Below, piece after piece: positions 1 through 8,767 of a DNA stretch of 64,000 nucleotides (position 1 is the first letter of the stretch; the number at the start of each line of letters is the position of its first letter). The notes under the pieces are model-generated. The model made no database searches. It had not been told where the DNA came from and was given only the letters and a program-made list of their open reading frames with translations. The position numbers were made by a program, and so were the translations under genes. This DNA is from JAICQM01 sp963781555 (GTDB taxonomy: Bacteria; Chloroflexota; Limnocylindria; QHBO01): assembly GCA_963781555.1 (NCBI GenBank), contig CAWAGB010000006.1, positions 434,001-498,000 on the forward strand, written 5' to 3'.

Positions 1-2
1 GG

Positions 3-284
3 CGGGTGGCGGAAGGCGAGCTGGACATCGTGGCGCTCGACACCGCCGGGACGCTGGTGGCGGTGGAGGTGCGGGCACGCCGGACGGCTCGCGCAGGCGC
101 GGCGGGGGAATCGGTCGACCGCCGGCACCTGCGCCGCCTGCGGACCGCCCTCGGCCGCTACGCCGCGCAGGCCGCACCAACGCACACGGCGCTGCGCGTG
201 GACCTGGTGACGCTGACCCCCGTGAACGCGGAAGCCGGGTCACGCTGGCGCGCAACCCGGCTCGAGGCGGTCGATGGCTGGTGA
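3..284 (+). CDS. YraN (UPF0102) family nuclease-like protein, 3' part
   Basis: Partial gene: the reading frame is already open at the window edge and stops at 282-284. It begins inside the family core with EGELDIVALD followed by VAVEVRARR, which matches the YraN pattern of an acidic E-x-D segment and an E-V-K/R motif typical of the restriction-endonuclease-like fold. The usual Lys after EV is Arg here. About 90 residues are present; family members are about 110-125, so only the N-terminal strand and helix are missing. A GTG at 6 lies inside the core and is not a credible start. YraN proteins are often near ribosomal or rnhB genes, and rpsB lies 1.5 kb downstream. Function in this family is not settled. 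Confidence 0.7.
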   Translation, partial: RVAEGELDIVALDTAGTLVAVEVRARRTARAGAAGESVDRRHLRRLRTALGRYAAQAAPTHTALRVDLVTLTPVNAEAGSRWRATRLEAVDGW

Positions 285-291
285 GCGCGGC

Positions 292-1390
292 TCACCCGCC
301 GAAGCGGCGCTCCAGGACGAGGATCGAGGCGACGTACGGCCGGCTGACGGCGAAGATGCCGTGGCGGTCGACCGCGGTCTGCCCCTGGTAGTACGCGGCC
401 AGCACGCGTGCCTTGTCGCCGTGATAGCGATCCAGGTAGTGCCGCAGCAGGCGCACGCCCGCTTCGATGTTCTGGGCCGTGTCGCGTCCGTTCACCGGGC
501 GGCCCAGCATGGCCTCACCGACCCAGGTGACCGTGTCGGGCATGAGCTGCATCACGCCCATCGCGCCGACGTGGCTGGTAACGCCTTGCTGCCAGCCCGA
601 CTCCTGCCACGCCACGGCCTTCGCGAAGGCCACCGGCACCCCATGTCGGGCGGCGGCGTCCGCGATCATCGCCCCGATATCGGCGCGGCGCGCAACGAGA
701 CGGGCCATCGACGCGGGCATCCCGGCGGTCCCGGCAGGGCCCGCGGCAGGCGCCGCGGGAGCCGCCGCCGCGCCGGGGATCGTCAGGCGCGCGCCGATGC
801 GCACGAACGACGGGTTGCTGATGCCGTTGGTGGCGGCGATGGCCGCCACGGTCGTGCCGTATCGGCGCGCGATCCAGGTGAGATTCTCACCGGTTGCAAC
901 CTGGTGGATGCGCGGGGCGGCGACGGGGCGTGTCGCGGCAGGTGCCGCGGGCGCGGAGGCGGCGCCCGGGACCGTCAGCCGCGTGCCCACGCGGATGAAC
1001 GACGGGTTGCTGATCCCGTTGGCGGCTGCGAGCGCCCCGATGGTGGTTCCGTAACGTCGCGCGATGCCGGTGAGATGCTCGCCGGAGGCCACCACGTGGA
1101 CGGTCGCCGCAGGAGCAGCCGGCGCGACCGGTGCCGGCGCCGTCGTCCCCGGTCGCGGGCGCCTTGAGGGCGAGACGCTGCCCGGCGTAGATCCGGTTGG
1201 GGTCGGTGAGCCCGTTGATCGAGACGAGCTGGGCGACGGTCAGGCCGTGGCGCAGGGCGATGGCGGACAGCGTGTCGCCGCTGGCGACGGTCACTTCGTC
1301 GGTCGCCAGTGCCGTGGTGGTGGCGGCGGTCAGAGTGAGCAGGACGCTCACCGTGACGCCAGCCACGAGCGAGATCGATCTGGTACGCAT
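292..1390 (-). CDS. LysM-repeat lytic transglycosylase (SLT family), frameshifted
   Basis: Secreted peptidoglycan-cleaving enzyme. Starting at the ATG 1390-1388, MRTRSISLVAG and a hydrophobic stretch form a signal peptide, followed by a first LysM motif (SGDTLSAIALRHGL). After a frame change come two more LysM repeats (SGEHLTGIARRYG and TGENLTWIARRYG), separated by Ala/Pro-rich linkers, and a C-terminal SLT domain with the ES catalytic motif (AWQESGW), GAMGVMQLMP and AAYYQGQ. The change of frame lies at a run of four C at 1147-1150; removing one base restores a smooth linker (TTAPAPVAPAAP) joining both halves. I therefore read it as one gene with an indel. It converges on the YraN gene with a 7-base gap and is divergent from rpsB. 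Confidence 0.8.
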
Positions 1391-1582
1391 CGGTCCTCCG
1401 CGCGTTGGTGGTCGTCGTGTTCGTCGCCTATCAGCAGTCGGCGACGTGAACCGGCCCCCGGGCACCTGGCACGAGGTCCCGTGAGCGAGGGTCAGGCTAG
1501 GGAACCGAGCAGGGCGGTCAAGGTACGATCGGTGCGGTCAGGAGTACCTGCGTACCGGTGCGCGGCACACGGCGACGCCCTC

Positions 1583-1611
1583 CCGACCTGAGCATGGCCG
1601 GGTGCTATACT
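1583..1611 (+). promoter_or_regulatory. Predicted sigma-70-type promoter of the rpsB operon
   Basis: TATACT at 1606-1611 is a good -10 box, preceded by GC as in the nusA promoter. With a 17-base spacer the -35 position is CCGACC (1583-1588), which keeps the central GAC. The TATA-like box stands out in very GC-rich DNA, and the same GCTATACT or GCTAGACT core lies upstream of nusA and rpsO. The remainder of the 383-base gap between the transglycosylase and rpsB contains no convincing gene. Confidence 0.55.
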
Positions 1612-1617
1612 CGGGAG

Positions 1618-1773
1618 CGTCCCGCGGGCATCCACGGCGGTTCGCCGTGCGCCACGCTGGACGCCAACCATCACACACGCCTGACCGATCCCGGTGTCAC
1701 GGTGCCGCTCGAGACGAGCGGTCGACCCAGGGACATGACGACAGGCGGAGGAACGAACCGGAGGTCTCACCAC
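1618..1773 (+). promoter_or_regulatory. rpsB 5' leader with hairpins
   Basis: The predicted transcript has a leader of about 155 bases. It contains a 7-bp hairpin at 1633-1649 (CACGGCG / CGCCGTG) and a 6-bp hairpin at 1705-1721 (CCGCTC / GAGCGG), then a strong ribosome-binding site GGAGG at 1760-1764, nine bases before the rpsB ATG. Ribosomal protein operons are often autoregulated through such leaders. Here that is only an inference, since no known S2 leader motif is recognised. Confidence 0.35.
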
Positions 1774-2727
1774 ATGGCTGCAACGACCATGAAGCAGCTG
1801 CTCGAAGCGGGCGTCCACTTCGGTCATCAGACCCGTCGCTGGAACCCGAAGATGCGCGAGTACATCTTCGCCGAGCGGAATGGCATTCACATCATCGACC
1901 TGGCCCAGACGGTGGATCGGCTCGACGCCGCCCTCGAGTTCATTCGCGAGGTCATCCGCCGCGGCGACAGCATCCTCTTCGTCGGCACCAAGAAGCAGGC
2001 CCAGGAGGCACTCTCCAGCGAGGCCGAGCGCAGCGGCCAGCACTGGGTCAACAACCGGTGGCTGGGCGGGATGCTCACCAACTTCACCACCATCAAGCGT
2101 CGCATCCAGCGCCTTGAGGCGCTCGAGGCACGACGCGATGCCGGCGAGTTCGAGCGGCTGACCAAGAAGGAAGCCTCCAAGCTCACCGACGAGATCACCA
2201 AGCTCAACTCGGCGCTCGGCGGCATCCGTCGCATGCGGCGCCTGCCGGGCGCGGTCTTCATCGTCGACCCGCACCGCGAGGAGATCGCGGTGGCGGAGGC
2301 ACGTCGCCTGGAGATCCCGATCGTGGCGATCACGGACACCAACTGCGATCCCGACCTGATCGACTGGGTGATCCCCGCCAACGACGACGCCATCCGCTCC
2401 GTCAAGCTCATCTGCACGCTCATCTCGGAGGCCGCCATGTCGGCCCAGCAGGAGCGCCAGGCCAAGCTGGACGAGGAGTTCGAGCAGGCCGAGGCCCTGC
2501 CGCCGGTCGACGAGACCGTGCTCACCGAGGACGCCGACTACTCGGCGGCCCTTGCCGGGGGAGAGGCCATGATCTTCGAGCCCGAGCCCGAGCCCGAGGA
2601 CGAGGAAGAGGAGCGACGGGCACGTGCTCGACGCGCCGTCGAGCTTGAAGGCGAGCCCGAGCGCACCGACGACACCACCGAACGCGAGCGAGAGCGAGCG
2701 CGGGAGCACCGCGAGCGCGACCGCTAG
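1774..2727 (+). CDS. rpsB: 30S ribosomal protein S2
   Basis: Small-subunit ribosomal protein needed for assembly and for S1 binding. The start ATG 1774 has GGAGG at 1760-1764. The S2 signature is clear from residue 1: MKQLLEAGVHFGHQTRRWNP, then ILFVGTKKQA, HWVNNRWLGGMLTNF and VFIVDPHRE, with AITDTNCDP. The protein is 317 residues, longer than the usual 230-260, because of a C-terminal tail from about residue 225. This tail contains an acidic E/P run (about residues 268-280) followed by an Arg/Glu-rich end. It is first in the rpsB-tsf-pyrH-frr order typical of bacteria. An in-frame opening upstream reaches 1558 but has no ribosome-binding site. Confidence 0.96.
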   Translation: MAATTMKQLLEAGVHFGHQTRRWNPKMREYIFAERNGIHIIDLAQTVDRLDAALEFIREVIRRGDSILFVGTKKQAQEALSSEAERSGQHWVNNRWLGGMLTNFTTIKRRIQRLEALEARRDAGEFERLTKKEASKLTDEITKLNSALGGIRRMRRLPGAVFIVDPHREEIAVAEARRLEIPIVAITDTNCDPDLIDWVIPANDDAIRSVKLICTLISEAAMSAQQERQAKLDEEFEQAEALPPVDETVLTEDADYSAALAGGEAMIFEPEPEPEDEEEERRARARRAVELEGEPERTDDTTERERERAREHRERDR

Positions 2728-2757
2728 CGCAGCACAACGAAGGACACCAACGAACCG

Positions 2758-3399
2758 ATGATCAAGCCAGAGGACGTCAAGCGACTGCGCGAGCAGACCG
2801 GCGCCGGCATCATGGACTGCAAGCGCGCGCTCGAGGAGTCGGCCGGCGACGTCGAAAAGGCGACCGCGTGGCTCCGTACCAAGGGGCTCAGCGCCGCCGC
2901 CAAGAAGGCCGATCGCGCCGCCCGCGAGGGCGTCGTGACCAGCTACATCCACCACGGCGCCCGTCTGGGCGTGCTACTCGAGCTCAACTGCGAGACCGAC
3001 TTCGTCGCCCGCACGGACGACTTCCAGCAGCTCGCCCGCGAGCTCGCCATGCAGGTCGCCGGGCTCAACCCGACGTACGTCAGCCGCGAGGAGATCCCCG
3101 CTGACGTGCTCGCCGAAAAGCGATCCACCTTCGCCGCCGACGCGCAGGCCGAGGGCCGGCCCGCCGATCGGATCGAGATGATCGTCGAGGGCAAGCTCAA
3201 CAAGTGGCTCGGCGAGCAGTGCCTGCTCGAGCTGCCGTATCGCGACACCGACCAGAAGATCGGGGACATCGTGACCGAGAAGATCGCCCTGCTGGGCGAG
3301 AACATCAAGGTCGCTCGTTTCGTCCGGATGGCGGTCGGCGAGTCCGCCGCGGAGGCCGACGAGGCCACCGCGGAGGCGACTCCCGCCGGCGTCGCCTGA
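2758..3399 (+). CDS. tsf: Elongation factor Ts
   Basis: Nucleotide exchange factor that regenerates EF-Tu-GTP. The N-terminal UBA-like domain contains VKRLREQTGAGIMDCKRALEE, followed by the core sequence ELNCETDFVARTDDF, which is the TDFVAR signature contacting EF-Tu. The 213-residue length is the short form with a single reduced core repeat, unlike the 283-residue E. coli protein. The last 20 residues are an acidic Ala/Glu tail. It lies 30 bases after rpsB, with GAAGGA upstream of ATG 2758, and pyrH follows within 6 bases, so the three genes are probably cotranscribed. Confidence 0.95.
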   Translation: MIKPEDVKRLREQTGAGIMDCKRALEESAGDVEKATAWLRTKGLSAAAKKADRAAREGVVTSYIHHGARLGVLLELNCETDFVARTDDFQQLARELAMQVAGLNPTYVSREEIPADVLAEKRSTFAADAQAEGRPADRIEMIVEGKLNKWLGEQCLLELPYRDTDQKIGDIVTEKIALLGENIKVARFVRMAVGESAAEADEATAEATPAGVA

Positions 3400-3404
3400 A
3401 GACG

Positions 3405-4154
3405 GTGACCGGCGTCCCGGGTCGAGCGGACGGGACGCCGGTGCGTCGCGTCCTGCTGAAGCTCTCGGGCGAGGCCCTGATGGGCACCCGCCCGTACGGC
3501 ATCGACCCGGGCGTGACGCGGGCCATCGCAGACCAGGTTCGCGAGGCACGTGAAGAGGGGACCGAGATCGCGCTCGTGGTCGGTGGCGGCAACATCTTCC
3601 GCGGCCTCGCCGCCGCGGAATCAGGGATGGACCGCTCGACCGGCGACTACATGGGCATGCTGGCGACCGTCATGAACGGCCTCGCGATCCAGGACGCCCT
3701 CGAGCAGTCCGGCTGCCCGACACGCGTCCTGTCGGCGATCGCCATGAACGAGATCTGCGAGCCGTACATCCGGCGGCGCGCCGTGCGCCACCTCGAGAAG
3801 GGCCGCGTGGTGATCATGGTCGCCGGGACCGGCAACCCGTATTTCACGACCGATACCGCCGCGACCCTGCGCGCCGTGGAGATCGGTGCCGAGGTCATCC
3901 TGAAGGCCACCCGGGTCGACGGCGTGTACGATGCCGATCCCGAGAAGGAGCCCGGCGCGACGCGCTACACCCGCATCGGCTACACGGACCTCCTCTCGAA
4001 GCGGCTCAATGCCCTCGACGCGACGGCCGTCAGCCTGGCGATGGACAACGATATGCCGATCGTCGTGTTCGACATGACGCAGGATGGCAACATCGTCCGA
4101 GCCGTTCGCGGGGAGCGGATCGGCACGTTGATCTCAGGAGAGGTGACCGAATGA
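3405..4154 (+). CDS. pyrH: Uridylate kinase (UMP kinase)
   Basis: Phosphorylates UMP to UDP in pyrimidine nucleotide synthesis; amino-acid-kinase fold. Motifs in order: VLLKLSGEAL (phosphate-binding Lys), VVGGGNIFRG, GDYMGMLATVMNGLA, AGTGNPYFTTDTAA (UMP and ATP contacts), LKATRVDGVYDADP and the C-terminal GTLISGE. I use GTG 3405 (249 residues), five bases after the tsf stop. GTG 3441 would give a 237-residue protein starting directly at RRVLLKLSGE and is also possible; neither has a strong ribosome-binding site. The stop overlaps the frr start (GAATGA), which indicates translational coupling. Confidence 0.94.
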   Translation: MTGVPGRADGTPVRRVLLKLSGEALMGTRPYGIDPGVTRAIADQVREAREEGTEIALVVGGGNIFRGLAAAESGMDRSTGDYMGMLATVMNGLAIQDALEQSGCPTRVLSAIAMNEICEPYIRRRAVRHLEKGRVVIMVAGTGNPYFTTDTAATLRAVEIGAEVILKATRVDGVYDADPEKEPGATRYTRIGYTDLLSKRLNALDATAVSLAMDNDMPIVVFDMTQDGNIVRAVRGERIGTLISGEVTE

Positions 4155-4708
4155 CCCATGCAGCCCTGGTGGCCATCGAGCCGAAGATGCAGCGGGCCGT
4201 CGAGGCGCTCGACCGCGAGTTCGCGAGCATCCGCACCGGACGCGCGTCGAGCTCCCTGGTGGAGCGCATCGTGGTGGACTACTACGGGACCCAGACCCCG
4301 CTCAACCAGATTGCCGGCATCAGTACCCCGGACGCCCACCTCATCCTCATCCAGCCCTGGGATCGGTCGGTGCTGAGCGCGATCGAGCGCGCCATCACCA
4401 AGAGCGACATCGGGCTCATGCCGAACGTGGACGGCCAGGTGGTCCGTCTCAACGTGCCGCCACTCACCGAGGAACGCCGGCGCGACATGGTCAAGCAGGT
4501 CCGCAAGCGCGCTGAGGAGGCGCGGGTGGAAGTTCGCCACCACCGGCGCGAAGCGGCCGACGCTCTCAAGAAGGCGACCCGTGAAGGGGACCTGTCCGAG
4601 GACGAGGAGCGCCGCGAGCTGGACGCGCTCCAGAAGCTGACCGATCGCTGGGTCGAGCAGGTCGACCAGCGCACCGAGCGCAAGGAAGCCGAGGTGATGG
4701 AGGTCTGA
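4151..4708 (+). CDS. frr: Ribosome recycling factor
   Basis: Releases ribosomes from mRNA after termination together with EF-G. The 185-residue length is typical. Recognisable stretches are FASIRTGRASSSLVERIVVDYYG, TPLNQIAGISTPD, LIQPWDRSVLSAIERAI, NVPPLTEERR and the long-helix segment KQVRKRAEEARVEVRHHRR. The helical coiled-coil head runs through the C-terminal half. The ATG overlaps the pyrH stop by four bases. Its own stop overlaps the likely CTG start of uppS. Confidence 0.96.
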   Translation: MTHAALVAIEPKMQRAVEALDREFASIRTGRASSSLVERIVVDYYGTQTPLNQIAGISTPDAHLILIQPWDRSVLSAIERAITKSDIGLMPNVDGQVVRLNVPPLTEERRRDMVKQVRKRAEEARVEVRHHRREAADALKKATREGDLSEDEERRELDALQKLTDRWVEQVDQRTERKEAEVMEV

Positions 4709-5406
4709 CCCCGCCGGCGCCTCCGCACGGTCCGCGCCACGTCGCCATCATCATGGACGGCAACCGGCGATGGGCAGCCGCTCGCGGCCTGCCGAGCATC
4801 GCGGGCCACGTCCAGGGGGTCGAGGCGATCCGTCCCATCGTGCGCGTGGCACCCGACCATGGGATCCAGGTCCTCTCCCTGTACGTCTTCAGCCAGGAGA
4901 ACTGGCGCCGCCCCGAGGACGAGGTGACCGGCCTCTTCGGCTTGATCGATGCGGCCGTGCAGCAGCACACGGACGAGCTCATCACCGAAGGCGTCAGCGT
5001 CCGGGTCATCGGCCGCCTCCACGAGGCGCCATCTGACGTCCAGCGCAGCATCCGCAGCGCGGAGGAGCGTACCCGAGGCGGCACCCGAATGGCCCTCAAC
5101 ATCGCCTTCAACTACTCCGGCCGCACCGAGCTGATCGACGCCATGCGGTCGCTCATGGCCTCCGGTGTCACCCCGGCCGAGGTTGACGAGGCCCTGGTCG
5201 GCGAGCGGCTCTACACGGCCGGCCAGCCGGACGTGGATCTGCTCATTCGCACGGGCAACGAGCAGCGCACCAGCAACTTCCTGCTGTGGCAGGGCGCCTA
5301 CGCCGAGCTGGTCTTCAGCGAGACGCTGTGGCCCGACTTCAGCGAGGCCGACCTGGTCGGGGCGCTGGACGAGTACACGAACCGGCAGCGCCGCTTCGGC
5401 GGCTGA
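4705..5406 (+). CDS. uppS: Isoprenyl transferase (undecaprenyl diphosphate synthase family)
   Basis: Condenses isopentenyl diphosphate units to make the lipid carrier for cell-wall synthesis. Signature sequences: HVAIIMDGNRRWA (catalytic Asp), YVFSQENWRRP, NIAFNYSGRTEL, DLLIRTGNEQRTSNFLLWQ and YAELVFSETLWPDF. The first ATG in frame (4753) sits inside the MDGN motif and would delete beta-strand 1 (PRHVAII). No ATG, GTG or TTG lies between it and the upstream gene. The only plausible start is CTG 4705, overlapping the frr stop as CTGA, giving 233 residues. That start is inferred. cdsA follows after nine bases. Confidence 0.92.
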   Translation: MTPPAPPHGPRHVAIIMDGNRRWAAARGLPSIAGHVQGVEAIRPIVRVAPDHGIQVLSLYVFSQENWRRPEDEVTGLFGLIDAAVQQHTDELITEGVSVRVIGRLHEAPSDVQRSIRSAEERTRGGTRMALNIAFNYSGRTELIDAMRSLMASGVTPAEVDEALVGERLYTAGQPDVDLLIRTGNEQRTSNFLLWQGAYAELVFSETLWPDFSEADLVGALDEYTNRQRRFGG

Positions 5407-5415
5407 GAGGGACCG

Positions 5416-6315
5416 ATGCTGCGCACCCGCCTCCTGACCGCCGCCGTTCTCGGGCCGATCGTCCTGGCGGTGACCCTGCTCGGCGAGCCGTGGCTGGCGC
5501 TTCTTCTCGGCGTCATTGCCTTCCTCTGTCTGCTGGAGGTGATTGCTCTCCTGGACGCCAGCGGCTTCGAGCCGCCGCAGGTGCTCGGACTGGTGGCCGG
5601 CGTGGCGCTCACCGCGGCGGGACTCATTGCCGCCAACGCGGCGTTCATCGGCGGCGCGCTCGGCGACCTGCTCCGCAACACCGATCCGCCGGGCCTGGTG
5701 GCGGTGACGATGGCGGCGGCGGTGCTGCTCATGGCGGCCGTGGCCTTCACCCGGTCGGAGGGCCGTGCCGGGTTCGTCAGCTGGGCGATGTCGACGTTCG
5801 GGATCGCCTACATCGGCCTGCTCCTGCCGTTCATCGACCTGGTCGGACACCTGGCACCCAACGGCGGTTCGGCCACGAGCACGGTCGGGGCGCTCGGCAT
5901 GCGCTCCGGACCGGCCTGGGTGCTGCTCCTCGTCCTGGTGGTGTGGGGCTACGACACAGGCGCATACATCACCGGCCGGTGGCTCGGACGCCGACGCCTG
6001 ATCGATCACATCAGCCCCTCGAAGACGGTGGAGGGGCTGGCGGGTGGACTGGTGGCGGCGACGATCGCCGCCGGGATCGGCGGCTGGCTCATCGGCCTCG
6101 AGCCGTGGCACCCGTTGCTCATCGGTCCGCTGGTGGGCCTGGCGGCGCAGGCCGGCGACCTCGCCGAATCGATGCTCAAGCGCGCGGCCGGCAAGAAGGA
6201 CTCCGGGGTCCTCATCCCGGGCCACGGCGGCATGCTGGACCGCATGGACTCGTTCCTCTTCGCCGCACCCGTGCTGGCCGGCTACGCCCTGCTGGTGGCC
6301 GGCCGGGTCGCCTGA
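5416..6315 (+). CDS. cdsA: Phosphatidate cytidylyltransferase
   Basis: Makes CDP-diacylglycerol from CTP and phosphatidic acid in the membrane. The 299-residue protein has about eight hydrophobic segments, starting with TAAVLGPIVLAVTLLGEPWLA. The CdsA signature is in the C-terminal third: DHISPSKTVEGLAGG, AGDLAESMLKRAAGKKDSG and PGHGGMLDRMDS, supplying the catalytic Asp residues and Lys. ATG 5416 follows uppS by nine bases with GAGAGGGA just upstream. The stop overlaps the dxr start by one base (TGATG). Confidence 0.95.
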   Translation: MLRTRLLTAAVLGPIVLAVTLLGEPWLALLLGVIAFLCLLEVIALLDASGFEPPQVLGLVAGVALTAAGLIAANAAFIGGALGDLLRNTDPPGLVAVTMAAAVLLMAAVAFTRSEGRAGFVSWAMSTFGIAYIGLLLPFIDLVGHLAPNGGSATSTVGALGMRSGPAWVLLLVLVVWGYDTGAYITGRWLGRRRLIDHISPSKTVEGLAGGLVAATIAAGIGGWLIGLEPWHPLLIGPLVGLAAQAGDLAESMLKRAAGKKDSGVLIPGHGGMLDRMDSFLFAAPVLAGYALLVAGRVA

Positions 6316-7439
6316 TGCGGGTCGTCGTCCTCGGCTCCACCGGCTCCATCGGGCGCCAGACGCTCGAGGTGCTGGCGGCACACCCGGATCGCTTCGAGCT
6401 CGTCGGGATCGCCAGCGCGCATGCCTCCGCGGCCTTCGACGACCAACGGGCAGCGCACCCCGCGGCGCGGGCCTGGAGCGCCGATGACGCCTCCGGCGAA
6501 GGGGTGGGCGACGGGCTCGTTGATCTCGCCACCGGAACCGACGCCGACCTGGTCGTGGTCGCCACCACCGGCATGGCCGCCCTGCCGGCGGTGCTCGCGG
6601 CCCTCCGGGCAAGGCGTCGCGTCGCCCTGGCCAACAAGGAGACGCTGGTAGCGGGCGGCCACCTCGTCGCCGCGGCGCTGGACGAGCTCGGCGGGGATCC
6701 GCTCGATTGGCTACGACCCATCGACAGCGAGCATTCGGCGATCTGGCAATGCCTCGTCGGCGAGCCGAGCGGAAGCGTCGCGCGGCTCGTCCTGACGGCC
6801 AGCGGCGGCCCGTTCCGCGGCCGCGATCCCCGGACGCTGCGGGCCGTCACGCCCGACGAGGCGCTGGCGCACCCGACCTGGCGCATGGGACCCAAGATCA
6901 CCGTGGACTCCGCGACGCTGGTCAACAAGGCCTTCGAGGTCATCGAGGCCAGATGGCTGTACCGGCTGCCCTACGCTACTATCGATGCCGTGATCCACCC
7001 CCAGAGCGTGGTGCACTCCCTCGTGGAGTTCGTGGACGGGTCCTACAAGGCCCAGCTCGGCCTGCCGGACATGCGCCTCCCGATCCAGTACGCACTGACC
7101 TATCCGGACCGGCTGCCCGCGCCGTCGAGCCACGGCACGCCGGAAGCGTGGGCCACGCTGACCTTCGAGGCCCTCGCGCCAGGCGCGTACCCGGCGTACG
7201 ACGCCGTACGCGCCGCGAGCGCAGCCGGCGGCAACCGCGGCACGGTCGTCAACGCCGCCGACGAGGTGGCGGTGGCTGCCTTCCTGGGCGGACGGCTGCC
7301 GATCACCGGCATCGCGCCCGCCATCGCCGGCGCAGTGGACCGATGGGGGACCGATGCCGAGCCGGATCTGCCGACGATCGTGGCCCTCGACGCCGAGGTC
7401 CGCGCCGCGCTTGGCCGCGAGCTCGAGGCTCGAGCCTGA
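6315..7439 (+). CDS. dxr: 1-deoxy-D-xylulose 5-phosphate reductoisomerase
   Basis: Converts DXP to MEP with NADPH in the non-mevalonate isoprenoid pathway. The N-terminal Rossmann motif is VVLGSTGSIGRQTLEV; ALANKETLVAGG follows, then RPIDSEHSAIWQCL (metal-binding Asp and Glu), TASGGPF, HPTWRMGPKITVDSATLVNKAFEVIEA and DAVIHPQSVVHS. The 374-residue length is normal. The start ATG 6315 overlaps the cdsA stop. Together with uppS this places isoprenoid precursor supply and the lipid carrier in one operon. Confidence 0.95.
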   Translation: MRVVVLGSTGSIGRQTLEVLAAHPDRFELVGIASAHASAAFDDQRAAHPAARAWSADDASGEGVGDGLVDLATGTDADLVVVATTGMAALPAVLAALRARRRVALANKETLVAGGHLVAAALDELGGDPLDWLRPIDSEHSAIWQCLVGEPSGSVARLVLTASGGPFRGRDPRTLRAVTPDEALAHPTWRMGPKITVDSATLVNKAFEVIEARWLYRLPYATIDAVIHPQSVVHSLVEFVDGSYKAQLGLPDMRLPIQYALTYPDRLPAPSSHGTPEAWATLTFEALAPGAYPAYDAVRAASAAGGNRGTVVNAADEVAVAAFLGGRLPITGIAPAIAGAVDRWGTDAEPDLPTIVALDAEVRAALGRELEARA

Positions 7440-8561
7440 TGGACATCGTCACCACCATCCTCGCGACCCTGGCGATCATCGTCGTCCTGGTGCTGGTCCA
7501 CGAGCTCGGCCACTTCCTGGTCGCCAAGGCAAGCGGCATCACCGTCCAGGAGTTCGGGATCGGATTCCCGCCGCGGATCGCATCGGTCATCTGGCGCGGC
7601 ACGCGCTACAGCGTCAACTGGATCCCGCTGGGCGGCTTCGTGAAGATGCTCGGCGAGGACGGCGAGACCGAGGCGGAGCGGATGCGCAAGCAGGGCCTTT
7701 CCGAGTCGGCCGTGGACCGCGCCATGGAGGGAGCCTTCAACCGCAAGCCGATCTGGATGCGCCTCGCCGTTCTGCTGGCGGGCGTGGCCATGAACTTCCT
7801 GCTCGCCGTCATCCTCCTCGGCATCGCTGCGGCCCAGCCGCAGCCCGACCGGATCGCACCGATCAGCATCACCAGCATCCAGCCCGACAGCCCCGCGGAG
7901 GGTGCGCTCCTGGTCGGTGACCAGATCGCCGCCGCCGACGGCAGGACATTCGACCGCGCAGGTGACCTCCTCGCCTACATCCAGTCGCGGGCCGGTAACC
8001 AGGTCGAGCTGGCCGTCGTCCGCGATGGCAAGCAGCAGGCCGATGACGGTCACGCCACGGGTGCTCACCGACGAGCAGCGAGCGGCGGGAATGGGGTCCA
8101 TCGGCTTCGGCTGGGACGCCGAGGTGCGCGACTTCCCGCCACTGGCGGACGACCCGATCCAAGCGCTCGGCTTCGGAGTCGAGCAGTCGTGGACCACCGC
8201 CACCGAGATCCCCGGAGCCCTCGGACGCACCGTTGCCGGTCTGGTCGGGCTCGCGCCCAACTCCGGTGACGCCCGCGGGCCGATCGGGATCGCGCAGCTC
8301 ACCGGGCAAGTCCTGCGCGAGCCACTGGTCGTCCAGCTCTACTTCGTGGCGCTCCTCTCGATCAACCTTGCCGTCCTCAACGTCATGCCCTTCCCGCCCC
8401 TCGACGGGGGCCGGATCGCGGTGACCCTGCTCGAGGCGGTGCGCCGGCGGAAGCTGCCGGCTGCAGGGGAGGCCTTCATCTACGCCGCCGGATTCGTATT
8501 CCTCATCGCCCTGGTGGTGCTCATCAGCATCCAGGACATCAGTCGACCCGCCGGGACCTGA
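7439..8561 (+). CDS. rseP: RseP-like site-2 zinc metalloprotease (M50), frameshifted
   Basis: Membrane protease cleaving substrates within the bilayer. The zinc motif HELGHF is in transmembrane segment 1 (about residue 22), followed by GIGFPPRIASV and WIPLGGFVKMLGEDG. A second membrane segment (AVLLAGVAMNFLLAVILLGIA) leads to a PDZ domain (ITSIQPDSPAEGALLVGDQI). The frame changes at the GG at 8038-8039: dropping one G gives GKQQPMTVTPRVLTDE and continues into GPIGIAQLTGQ, AVLNVMPFPPLDGGR (third zinc ligand) and a final membrane helix. All active-site parts are present, so an indel error is likely. ATG 7439 overlaps the dxr stop. Confidence 0.88.
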
Positions 8562-8622
8562 CCGGCATCGGATTGCAGGCTCGCCGCGGCACGCGCCGAC
8601 GGCCGTTTTCCCCTGCCCCGCG

Positions 8623-8652
8623 GTGACGAGGGAAGGGTCGGACTGCTATACT
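8623..8652 (+). promoter_or_regulatory. Predicted promoter of the nusA operon
   Basis: TATACT at 8647-8652 within GCTATACTTCGGGA closely matches the rpsB promoter core. GTGACG at 8623-8628 serves as a -35 box with an 18-base spacer (four of six consensus positions). The box lies 85 bases after rseP and 116 bases before nusA, so nusA can be transcribed separately from the rpsB-rseP operon. Confidence 0.55.
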
Positions 8653-8704
8653 TCGGGACGGTTCGGCCCCGGTTGGACCGGAATTGATATCGACTTGGGT
8701 GTGC

Positions 8705-8739
8705 AACGTGGGTCGGTTCGCCAACCCACGTCTATTTTT
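8705..8739 (+). terminator. Attenuator-like intrinsic terminator in the nusA leader
   Basis: ACGTGGGT (8706-8713) pairs with ACCCACGT (8724-8731) over eight base pairs, capped by a small GG-TTCG-CC inner hairpin. It is followed directly by TCTATTTTT, ending at 8739. This is the clearest T-tract hairpin in the window and it lies between the predicted promoter and the nusA start, not at a gene end. That position suggests premature termination controlling nusA-infB expression. Autoregulation by NusA is an inference. It could also terminate read-through from rseP. Confidence 0.6.
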
Positions 8740-8767
8740 GTCCCCTGAGCCCGCACGGAGGTGGAGC

